This document shows positions 43,462 to 51,068 of a stretch of 64,000 bases of DNA, one piece after another; within the stretch, counting starts at the first letter, position 1; every line of letters starts with the position of its first letter. The position numbers and the translations under genes are program-made. Below the pieces are notes generated by a model. It did no database searches. It had not been told where the DNA came from and saw only the letters and a program-made list of their open reading frames with translations. This stretch comes from RGIG5612 sp045627365 (GTDB lineage: Bacteria; Bacillota; Clostridia; Lachnospirales; Lachnospiraceae): the NCBI GenBank assembly GCA_045627365.1, contig JAZQNN010000031.1, positions 27,675 to 91,674 on the forward strand. Direction: 5' to 3'.

Positions 43462-45657
43462 TCATGCCCTGATACGTTTTATTGCCCATAAAGCGGCAAC
43501 AGATGCCACCGTCAGGCTTGCTCCGCTTACGATCAGAAGCCAGTGTTGCCTGAGCCTTACCCACGGATCTGTTGATACGACAACGCACCTGTTAAAGGCA
43601 AATACCGGCGAGTAGTTTTCATCGTCTGTATCCAGAATATTGCCTGCCATATCTGTAACCAAAAATCTTATATTCTGTGTCTCGTCAGATTCTGTGAGAA
43701 CTATACTGCCGCTGTAATTGGCTGCATCTTCAAATTCGGTTATTGTATCCAGCTCTTCGCCGTTCAGAAAAACCGAGATTTCTTTGATTCCCAGTGAATC
43801 CGCCACGATGTAATCAACACTCACAGACTCGGCATTGGCCGTCTTCTTCTCAAGCCCTGTGATGCTGGTGATCTTAGGAGGTGTCCTGTCAACAGCCACC
43901 TTACAGACAGCCTCGAAAAATGAAGCCGTGTCGTTGGTATTGCCGGCCTGATCAACGGATAATATCTGCAGCCGATACACGCCCTCGTGGCTGAATAATT
44001 CTTTCGGCAGCTCATACTCCGTCAGATACCAGTATGTGTTATTTGAGCCTTCCCCGGGAGGCAGATACGTGTATTTGCAAAGCGTTGTATCAAGAGACCG
44101 GCCATCAAGTAAGATCAGTATCTCCGGGACATCCTCAGTTGGGGGAGACGGGTTGTATTCTCTGATAAGAAGGTCATCCGTGATCTTCGTGACATATGGC
44201 ATCTTTTCTTTCTGCGTAAAATAGTCCGGCCACTGACCGCCGCAGCATTCAAAAGAAGAACCGAACTGGTTCACAGTGAATGTCTCTCCGATATCTTTCA
44301 TATTTCCTGCCTCATCGCGGCACGACACATAGATGGAATATATTCCGTCATTTGCCGCGATGCATGCGAATGAACCCACAAGTTCAATTCTTTGCGTGTC
44401 CGGATCTTCCACCCTTTTCAACACGGCTTCCGTAACATCGACAGCCTTGTTATCTTTGGTCGTTTTCAGCAATTTCCAGTGGCAGTCCGAAAGGTGCGCA
44501 TCGGAGATCAATATGCTCATACCGTCAGAATAGTCTTCCGTTCCGATGATCTGCAGCTGATCGATCTTGCTGTCGATCGTAAACTGCCACGGGGCCTCTG
44601 CACCTGCACACTGAATGTCTGCCGAATTGCCCGCAAGGTCATATGCGGATATGTCCAGCCTGTAATCCCCATCCTCTTTAAATTCGATATAGGCCGTGTT
44701 GTCCTGCCATGTAATAAGCGGGCTGATCGGCTCGCAATCAGGGCTTGTACCGACCGCTTCTATCTGCACCAGGCTCCTGTCAAAATGCAAATCTTCAATC
44801 GCAAGCTCAGCCGTCCTCGGTCCCTGAAAGAACGAACCGTTTTGGACTTCATTATTGTCGAATGACAGGCCTGCCGCAGGAGGTGTCATGTCGATAACAA
44901 ATTCGCCTGTCAGAGTCTCTTTCGAAGAATTCCCCGCCTTATCCTGCGCAGTAACGGAAAAACCCATTCTCCCCTCACTACTGTAATAAATATCAGCCGT
45001 ATAATACGTGCCCCATTCGTTTTTGTGGCGTTCCCAATTAGACATAAACGTATCTGCGCCGGATGAATTACTCACTTTAACCTTTGTCCGGTTTCTGTCA
45101 AAATTCACCTCATCAACTCTGAGGGTCACCTTGACCGGCATCCTGACAAAACCGGCAATATGCGAAAGGTCTTTAACAGACGGATTCCGGTAATCGCCCA
45201 GAGAATAGGATGCGCTTATCACCGGCGGCTCAGTGTCGATACTGAACGTCTTTGTCGCTACTGAAACCCGCCCGTCAAGCCTCGTAAGCCTTGCCTCGAA
45301 AACCAGGCCGTTTCCGGTTTCATTTATGAGTACCGAGCGGCGAAAATTGCACACCGTCTCCTCCCCTTCGTCCGGGGTTATGGTCTTTGATGCAAGCACA
45401 TCATTCGCGCCTGCATACGAAAGCTTCCACTCGATCCGGGCAATGCCTACTGTCACATTTTCGCAGCTGATCTCAACTTCAACAGGACCGGGATAAAGCG
45501 CAAGCCCTCCTGCATCTGTCATATCGTTTTCAGGCAAAGACAGAGTCAGCTGTCCTTCGCCGTCTTCTGCCCGGGCATACACTATGACGAGTGACGCGAA
45601 GAACGCTGTCAGAGCCAGTCCGAACAAAAGCAGGACGCCGATCTTAAGCTTCTTCAT
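43462..45657 (-). CDS. Cell-surface protein with Ig-like repeats and C-terminal membrane anchor
   Basis: A 731-residue protein. It has a signal peptide (KKLKIGVLLLFGLALTAFF), then a series of beta-sandwich repeats marked by DxAGN turns (QDKAGNSS, YDLAGNSAD, RDEAGNMKD, VDQAGNTND, TDMAGNILD) and DTEPP/DMTPP linkers, as in bacterial Ig-like adhesin repeats. There is no LPXTG motif; a single C-terminal helix (WLLIVSGASLTVASVAALWA) with KRIRA anchors it. ATG at 45657 overlaps the kinase stop (ATGA), so the two proteins are translationally coupled and probably work together. Confidence 0.82.
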   Translation of the reverse strand: MKKLKIGVLLLFGLALTAFFASLVIVYARAEDGEGQLTLSLPENDMTDAGGLALYPGPVEVEISCENVTVGIARIEWKLSYAGANDVLASKTITPDEGEETVCNFRRSVLINETGNGLVFEARLTRLDGRVSVATKTFSIDTEPPVISASYSLGDYRNPSVKDLSHIAGFVRMPVKVTLRVDEVNFDRNRTKVKVSNSSGADTFMSNWERHKNEWGTYYTADIYYSSEGRMGFSVTAQDKAGNSSKETLTGEFVIDMTPPAAGLSFDNNEVQNGSFFQGPRTAELAIEDLHFDRSLVQIEAVGTSPDCEPISPLITWQDNTAYIEFKEDGDYRLDISAYDLAGNSADIQCAGAEAPWQFTIDSKIDQLQIIGTEDYSDGMSILISDAHLSDCHWKLLKTTKDNKAVDVTEAVLKRVEDPDTQRIELVGSFACIAANDGIYSIYVSCRDEAGNMKDIGETFTVNQFGSSFECCGGQWPDYFTQKEKMPYVTKITDDLLIREYNPSPPTEDVPEILILLDGRSLDTTLCKYTYLPPGEGSNNTYWYLTEYELPKELFSHEGVYRLQILSVDQAGNTNDTASFFEAVCKVAVDRTPPKITSITGLEKKTANAESVSVDYIVADSLGIKEISVFLNGEELDTITEFEDAANYSGSIVLTESDETQNIRFLVTDMAGNILDTDDENYSPVFAFNRCVVVSTDPWVRLRQHWLLIVSGASLTVASVAALWAIKRIRA

Positions 45658-47282
45658 AATTGTTTTTCCCTCACATATACCGCTTCTATGCATGAAGCGC
45701 ATTGTTCTCTTATATTCCACAAAGCCGGGTCCGCACTTCCCACAGAAAGCTTCTCGGCCACTTTATAAATCTTTCTGAAGAAAGAAATGATTTGTTTCGC
45801 CGGCAGGCCGAAATCCATCATCGTCCACCACAGATTTCTCAAGTTTCCCACAGTTACCGCCAGGAGCACTTTCTTATCCTCCTTTTCTGCAGGTCTGTCA
45901 ATAACGTCACAGATTTTATCAAGAAGCACCTCCATTTCCTCGGTTTCCACACTGTTTCTTTCTGCCTTTGGTAAAACATAAAGTTTGTAAAACTCCGTTA
46001 TTGCAAAATACAGCTCAGAATAGTCCGCAACACTTGCCTCATCATCAGTTTCGGTCTGCGTCCTTTCCTCGTATATTTCGTGATTTCTTTTGAAAAACGG
46101 GGCTGCTTTTGTGACCTTTTCTGCCATCCCCTCGCTCTTTTCGTCATCGTAAAAATTCATGTACATAACACCTGCCTTGTAATTCAATTTTTCAAGTACT
46201 TCGTCATCTCTTCCCGAAAAACCTCCTGCCCTTCCGTATAAAGCCAGAAAAACGTCGCTTTCATCCGGTCCGAACCTTCCGATTTCCTCGTATGTATCCA
46301 GAAGTTTCAGATAAGCCTCCGGCTCGTCCGAAAGCAACTCTATTGCCGCTATGCACGCATCGATCCTTTGGGCATCCGTGCCGTAACTTGCCGCCTCAAG
46401 TAACTGCTCATACTTTTTCTCTTTTTCTTTCCTGACACACATATTCCGTGCAAATACCCCCGCCGCCAATATGACAGGGACCATAGCCATAAATGCCAGG
46501 CGAGCGATCAGCTGTTTTTTGCTGACGGTGCGCGCTTGTTTTCTTTCCTCTGCATCAATGTCCTTCAGGACCTTTTGAAAACTCGCATATCTTGCGGACG
46601 ATCCCGGCGCTGTGCACTTTCTTATGATCCTGCGAATGGTTCCCGTGCTCCTGCCTTTTGCCTTCAGCAATTCTTCCAGGACCTTGCCGAAAGCATATAT
46701 ATCCGACTGCACAGAGCTGTATCCTTTATGCAGTTCCGGAGCCGCATACCGCGGCGTACCAAGCAGGGCTCGTTCCCCTTCCCGGCAAGCGACTCCGAAA
46801 TCGATCAATCTGATAAACCCGTTCTCATCGAGTATCAGATTGGAAGGCTTCAGATCGCCATAGATCACAGGCGGATTCCGGCCATGCAGATACATCATCA
46901 CGGAACAAATCTGGTGTGCCCAGTTCATTACATCCTCCGCCGAATACGTACCTTTTTTCACCACTGCGGAAAGAGTTGTTCCTTCAACGTAATCCATTAC
47001 AATGCACAGATTGCCCGCATGTGAAACCACATCCCAGACTCTTGGAATTGCCGGGTGATTAAGCCCGGCCAGGAAGAGTCCCTCTTCCGCGGACTTTCTC
47101 AGTACTTCAGGTTCTTTCGTGCTTATTATCTTCACCGCCAGTTTTTGCCCAAGGCCCGTCTCTTCAGCCAGATATACATCGGCCGTCCCGCCGCGCGCGA
47201 TTTTTCTGATCAGCCTGTATTTTCCTGCGATCGGCGCATCAGATATGGTACTTTTTTCGTTTTTGTGATAATCTGTCAGCAT
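45654..47282 (-). CDS. Membrane Ser/Thr protein kinase
   Basis: A 542-residue kinase of the bacterial Hanks type. It has the glycine loop ARGGTADVYL, the ATP lysine in AVKII (about 51), the catalytic Asp in IYGDLKPSN (about 143; HRD is YGD, so it is a non-RD kinase), DFG (about 161) and AAPEL. A membrane helix at about 259-278 is followed by a 260-residue, helix-rich outside region that could be TPR-like; no PASTA repeats. The ATG at 47282 has no ribosome site and its start overlaps that of the divergent NUDIX gene; a TTG six bases upstream is also possible. Confidence 0.85.
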   Translation of the reverse strand: MLTDYHKNEKSTISDAPIAGKYRLIRKIARGGTADVYLAEETGLGQKLAVKIISTKEPEVLRKSAEEGLFLAGLNHPAIPRVWDVVSHAGNLCIVMDYVEGTTLSAVVKKGTYSAEDVMNWAHQICSVMMYLHGRNPPVIYGDLKPSNLILDENGFIRLIDFGVACREGERALLGTPRYAAPELHKGYSSVQSDIYAFGKVLEELLKAKGRSTGTIRRIIRKCTAPGSSARYASFQKVLKDIDAEERKQARTVSKKQLIARLAFMAMVPVILAAGVFARNMCVRKEKEKKYEQLLEAASYGTDAQRIDACIAAIELLSDEPEAYLKLLDTYEEIGRFGPDESDVFLALYGRAGGFSGRDDEVLEKLNYKAGVMYMNFYDDEKSEGMAEKVTKAAPFFKRNHEIYEERTQTETDDEASVADYSELYFAITEFYKLYVLPKAERNSVETEEMEVLLDKICDVIDRPAEKEDKKVLLAVTVGNLRNLWWTMMDFGLPAKQIISFFRKIYKVAEKLSVGSADPALWNIREQCASCIEAVYVREKQL

Positions 47283-47293
47283 GATCAATTCTA
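47264..47293. promoter_or_regulatory. Divergent -10 elements with overlapping start codons
   Basis: Plus strand: extended -10 TGTGATAAT (47264-47272) ends eight bases before the NUDIX ATG at 47281. Minus strand: TAGAAT (47288-47293) ends five bases before the kinase ATG at 47282. Neither start has a ribosome site. Both spacings would put transcription starts at or within two bases of the ATG, consistent with leaderless mRNAs. -35 boxes are poor. Confidence 0.35.
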
Positions 47294-47742
47294 CTTTGTG
47301 CTACATAGAAAAAGACGGTAAATATCTGATGCTCCTCAGGAACAAGAAAGAGCATGACCTGAACGAGGGCAAATGGGTCGGCGTCGGCGGAAAATTTGAG
47401 CCGGGCGAAACTGCCGACGAATGCCTTCTGCGCGAGGTCTTTGAAGAGACGGGACTTAAGCTCACCGAGTACCGTTTTTTAGGTATCGTCAAGTTCATTT
47501 CCGACGTCTGGGAAGATGAAGATATGTATCTTTATACTGCGACCGGCTTTGAAGGAGAGCTTCTTACCGAATGCAATGAAGGCGAGCTTAGATGGATCGA
47601 CAAGGACCGCATCCTGAGCCTTAATCTCTGGGAAGGAGATCCTTATTTCCTTCGTGAGATGCTGGAGGGCAAGGAACATATTTCCATGTCCCTTACCTAT
47701 CACGGCGACGACCTTGTCTCGGTCTCAACGAGTTCGCACTGA
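47281..47742 (+). CDS. NUDIX hydrolase (MutT/8-oxo-dGTP diphosphatase-like)
   Basis: A 153-residue protein with a complete NUDIX box, G37 to L59 (Gx5Ex7REVxEExGL), and the N-terminal STLCYIEKDGKYLMLLRNKK typical of Firmicute MutT-like enzymes that clean up oxidised or noncanonical nucleotides. The start is fixed by the family N-terminus, although there is no ribosome site. Its 3' end overlaps the end of the convergent sortase gene by 43 bases. It interrupts the kinase and pilus genes, which run the other way. Confidence 0.88.
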   Translation: MINSTLCYIEKDGKYLMLLRNKKEHDLNEGKWVGVGGKFEPGETADECLLREVFEETGLKLTEYRFLGIVKFISDVWEDEDMYLYTATGFEGELLTECNEGELRWIDKDRILSLNLWEGDPYFLREMLEGKEHISMSLTYHGDDLVSVSTSSH

Positions 47743-48365
47743 ACAAGGTAGCGCATCTCGGTGCTGCCGTATGGGTGGCAGGATGACAACGTCAAAAGGT
47801 TTTTCTCCGGCTTTATCGCCAATAGCTCACCGCATGTAGGTTCCGTAACCGCGCAGCCTACCACCTCATACACCAGCCTGTCTGTCCGGGTATTCACCGT
47901 AACTTCGTTGCCTATTTTTATCTTGTCGATATATCTGAAAAAGGACGCAGCCACGTTGCTCCTGTGCGCACAGATCACCGCGTGAACACCTGCATCAGGA
48001 GAAAGTTCCGACCTTTCCCGCATGAGCACGGCGCCCTTTCGCATATTTTCCTCGGTCTGTCCGTAATACACCGGCAAATGAACATTTATCGACGGAATGG
48101 ATATCGTCGCGACTACTGTCCCGTCTTCAAACAGCATGTCCTCTTCAGGATCAACACATTCGGTTATTACCCCTTCGGATTTCAAATCATCAGACGTGAA
48201 TGCTTCCGCCTGAATGCTTTCAAAAATCCTGTCCGCCTCTTCCGCCTCCGCCCTTATCTTAGCGTCATTTATGCCCGGCCGGAAAAGCACAAGGACTCCG
48301 GCCGTCATTATCAAAATCCCGGCAAAACACAATAAATTGCTCTCTGGCCGGCGCTTTCTATCCAA
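47700..48365 (-). CDS. Sortase (second of the pilus locus)
   Basis: A 221-residue cysteine transpeptidase. It has one N-terminal membrane helix (CFAGILIMTAGVLVLF), the catalytic His in ICAHRSN (134), the Cys in LLTLSSCHPYG (196) and the Arg in MRYLVQC (205). Unlike its upstream partner it has no C-terminal helix. The start codon is TTG at 48365, with GGAG five bases before, overlapping the end of the first sortase gene by eight bases. It may attach the pilus to the wall or join a minor subunit. Confidence 0.85.
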   Translation of the reverse strand: MDRKRRPESNLLCFAGILIMTAGVLVLFRPGINDAKIRAEAEEADRIFESIQAEAFTSDDLKSEGVITECVDPEEDMLFEDGTVVATISIPSINVHLPVYYGQTEENMRKGAVLMRERSELSPDAGVHAVICAHRSNVAASFFRYIDKIKIGNEVTVNTRTDRLVYEVVGCAVTEPTCGELLAIKPEKNLLTLSSCHPYGSTEMRYLVQCELVETETRSSP

Positions 48366-49242
48366 TTCTTCTCCGCCTCGTCCTCTTTCTTTTCACATTC
48401 AATACCACTAAGCCTCCGGCCACAACCAGCACCGTAAGGACCGCACCGCCCGCGATAAGCGCTTTGCCGTAATACTTTCGCCACTCTGAGTTTGCCGCCT
48501 CTTTTGAGTGGTGTTCTTCGGGCGTCTCCTGAGGCACAGCTTTTTCCGTTCTGCGGCCTCTGACCAGGAGCCTGTGCGTATTTACGCCATATGGCGTACA
48601 CGTAAGCAATGTCACGTAATCCTCGTCTTTGCTGACTTTAAGGAGCTCCGTTTCGGACGGAAATACCACGGCAACATTGTCCACCTCGTAATATTCATCC
48701 CTGCCTAAGAAATTCACCTTGAAAAGGTCGCCCTCTTCCACCAACGGAAGGTCCGTGAACAATTTGGCATCTGTGAGCCCCGAATGGGCACATATGACCG
48801 CATGAGTTCCCTTTCCTCCCGCCGGAAGGCACGTTCCCTCCATGAGTCCCGCGCCTCTTCTTAGGGCAAGTTCATCATCAGTCGAGGCGAAAATGGGTAC
48901 GCTTACATCAATGGAAGGTATTTCTACGCTTCCAATGACCCCGCTTCCCGTTATATCCATCTCTTCAAGGAACCGCCTCAGGCTGATCTCAGCCTCACTC
49001 AGGCTCTCGCCGGTTACAAGATATGCCGTATTGCTGCAAACGATTCTGTTATACTCATCGGCCAGACCGTATAAATATGAGAGCCGCGACTCATCCTGCG
49101 CGTCGACCTCTTCATCATATTTTTCCACCAGCGAGTCTGCCCGGTTTTCAAAGATCGCATTGCTTATCGCAGGGTATGCCATAGCCGCCGCCCCGATAAG
49201 CAATGCGGCTATGGCAAGCGCCGCAAGCAGGCCTTTTTTCAT
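48358..49242 (-). CDS. Class C (pilus-assembly) sortase
   Basis: A 294-residue transpeptidase that links pilin subunits covalently. It has an N-terminal helix, His153 in ICAHSG, Cys215 in TLLTCTPYG, Arg224 in HRLLVRG, and a C-terminal membrane helix (ALIAGGAVLTVLVVAGGLVVL) followed by a basic tail, which marks class C. It is coupled to the pilin gene by ATGA and follows both pilin genes, the usual order of Firmicute pilus operons. Confidence 0.93.
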   Translation of the reverse strand: MKKGLLAALAIAALLIGAAAMAYPAISNAIFENRADSLVEKYDEEVDAQDESRLSYLYGLADEYNRIVCSNTAYLVTGESLSEAEISLRRFLEEMDITGSGVIGSVEIPSIDVSVPIFASTDDELALRRGAGLMEGTCLPAGGKGTHAVICAHSGLTDAKLFTDLPLVEEGDLFKVNFLGRDEYYEVDNVAVVFPSETELLKVSKDEDYVTLLTCTPYGVNTHRLLVRGRRTEKAVPQETPEEHHSKEAANSEWRKYYGKALIAGGAVLTVLVVAGGLVVLNVKRKRTRRRRIG

Positions 49243-51059
49243 GCTTTGCTGCCTTGTTTTCCTTTCTTAACTGCCATAAGAACAAGCACAATTCCTATTC
49301 CTGCAAGGCAGATCCCGGCGATCGTCATCACCCAGATACCTGCACCGCCTGTGGTCGGAAGGATGAGGTCCGGTGTATTGATGACCTGAAGTCTTACATA
49401 TCCGTCTTCGAAAACCACCGGGTCTGAATTTACCAGTGCCTGTGAAGCGCTGCCCGGCGTGAAGATCACGTCTGTTCCCGGGATCCCGTTCCAGTCAGCG
49501 GTCTCAGGGATGATCTCCGGTGCGGTTGCGATAATTGAAACACTGATCACGTCTTTAAGGACTGAATAGCCCGGCGCGGTTGCGGTCTCTTCGATCTCGT
49601 ATGTATCTTCCTCAACTCCGCAGATGTAAAGCATTCCGTCAGCTGTCGGTGAGAACGGGGTCGCCTCGTCCTTATCCTCTGTAGTTCCGGTCACATAGAA
49701 CATATCGTCTTCTTCAGAACGCTCAGCTACGATATAATGCTCATCCGTTGCGTTTAAGATCACGAATTTGACCTTTTCTGCATCCGCAGAATCCGCATTT
49801 TCTCCGTCAAATGTCTTAAGGATCTGAAGTCCGAATACGTAGATCTCGCTTACGTCTTCGATTGTCTGAGAAGACTCAGACATGGTTCTTTTCCAGGTAA
49901 GTGTTGCGCCTGTCTCGTTTCCGTCATCACCAAGCACAACTGCGTCTGAGCTTTCCATGATGTCCTTATAATGAACGGTCAGATATGCCTGCTTAAGGTT
50001 TTCATTCTCATTGAGCTCTGCAAGTCCCTCCGCGGTCATTTCTACTGTCATTCCGGGGTCTGATGTGCCCTTGCTTTCGCCTGCGTAGTCAACAGTAAAT
50101 AATCCGTCATCAAGCTCCCAGATCGCGATCGCCGCGTCCATATCTCCCGCATCAGCGTCTTCCTTATTTGCGTAAAATGCGATCACAACATCATTCTCCA
50201 CATAGGCAAAGCCTTCCGGAATCGCGTCTTTGATCGTATACTCGCTAAGATATGTGGCCTCAGATGTGATCAGAGGCACCCTTGTTACGATCGAAAGGTC
50301 GATCGTATCTCCCATTTCCGCGCTGGTTGATGAGGCAAAATATCCCACGCCCTTTTCCGATACGAGTTGGTCGATCAACGGCTCGTCGGACTGATTCTTC
50401 GGATATACTTCGACGTCATACATCCAGCCGGTTCCGGCGGCATTGGTCATTGGGATCGAAACGAAGAACGGATTGGTCGCCATGTAAACAGATTCCGGGA
50501 CCTCGGTCTCCACGATGAGATAAAGGCCGACTTCAAGTTCATCTGCGCAGCTTTCTCCGTCGCTGTCCGTGTAAGGCATTGCTGTTCCGCCGGATTCTTT
50601 TACATATTTTTCAAGACTGTTCTTGGTCGCTGTATTGTCGGCGGCAAGCGCACCTGAAAGGGCCTGATTTATTGCCTTGGAAGAGTATGGCCCTTCTTCC
50701 AGGCCCAGGATCCCGGCCACGTCTTCATCCATGCTGTATGCTATCTGCGCGGTCTTGCTTTCCGCATCAACTGCCATTTCAATATCTCCGACTTTCAGAT
50801 ACGTGAACTGAACATTCTCGATCGCGTACTGAGACAGAGCTTCCTCGGCATCTTCATCAGACTCACCGTTTGCAGTAAAAGCCGTAGTGTCTACGCCCGA
50901 CATCAGTGCCGTAGTAAGATCATATTTGTGGATCGTAATGCTTCCTGTCTGTGTCTCGTCAATTGATGTGTCCGCTGCAAATACTCTGCCCGCAAATGCC
51001 AGACACATTACTACTGTGATCAGAAGACTTCTGACTCTTCTGTTAAAAAGTTTTTTCAT
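49239..51059 (-). CDS. LPXTG-anchored pilus backbone protein (SpaA/SpaH type)
   Basis: A 606-residue precursor with a signal peptide, the pilin motif in WMYDVEVYPKNQ (Lys221, the likely sortase-linked lysine), Cna-B-type beta domains including an E-box segment YEIEETATAPGY, and the sorting signal LPTTG at 567-571 followed by a helix and basic tail. These are the defining parts of a major pilin whose subunits are joined from the LPXTG Thr to the pilin-motif Lys. AGGAG precedes ATG. It follows the tip adhesin gene by nine bases. Confidence 0.94.
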   Translation of the reverse strand: MKKLFNRRVRSLLITVVMCLAFAGRVFAADTSIDETQTGSITIHKYDLTTALMSGVDTTAFTANGESDEDAEEALSQYAIENVQFTYLKVGDIEMAVDAESKTAQIAYSMDEDVAGILGLEEGPYSSKAINQALSGALAADNTATKNSLEKYVKESGGTAMPYTDSDGESCADELEVGLYLIVETEVPESVYMATNPFFVSIPMTNAAGTGWMYDVEVYPKNQSDEPLIDQLVSEKGVGYFASSTSAEMGDTIDLSIVTRVPLITSEATYLSEYTIKDAIPEGFAYVENDVVIAFYANKEDADAGDMDAAIAIWELDDGLFTVDYAGESKGTSDPGMTVEMTAEGLAELNENENLKQAYLTVHYKDIMESSDAVVLGDDGNETGATLTWKRTMSESSQTIEDVSEIYVFGLQILKTFDGENADSADAEKVKFVILNATDEHYIVAERSEEDDMFYVTGTTEDKDEATPFSPTADGMLYICGVEEDTYEIEETATAPGYSVLKDVISVSIIATAPEIIPETADWNGIPGTDVIFTPGSASQALVNSDPVVFEDGYVRLQVINTPDLILPTTGGAGIWVMTIAGICLAGIGIVLVLMAVKKGKQGSKA

Positions 51060-51068
51060 CTTTTCTCC

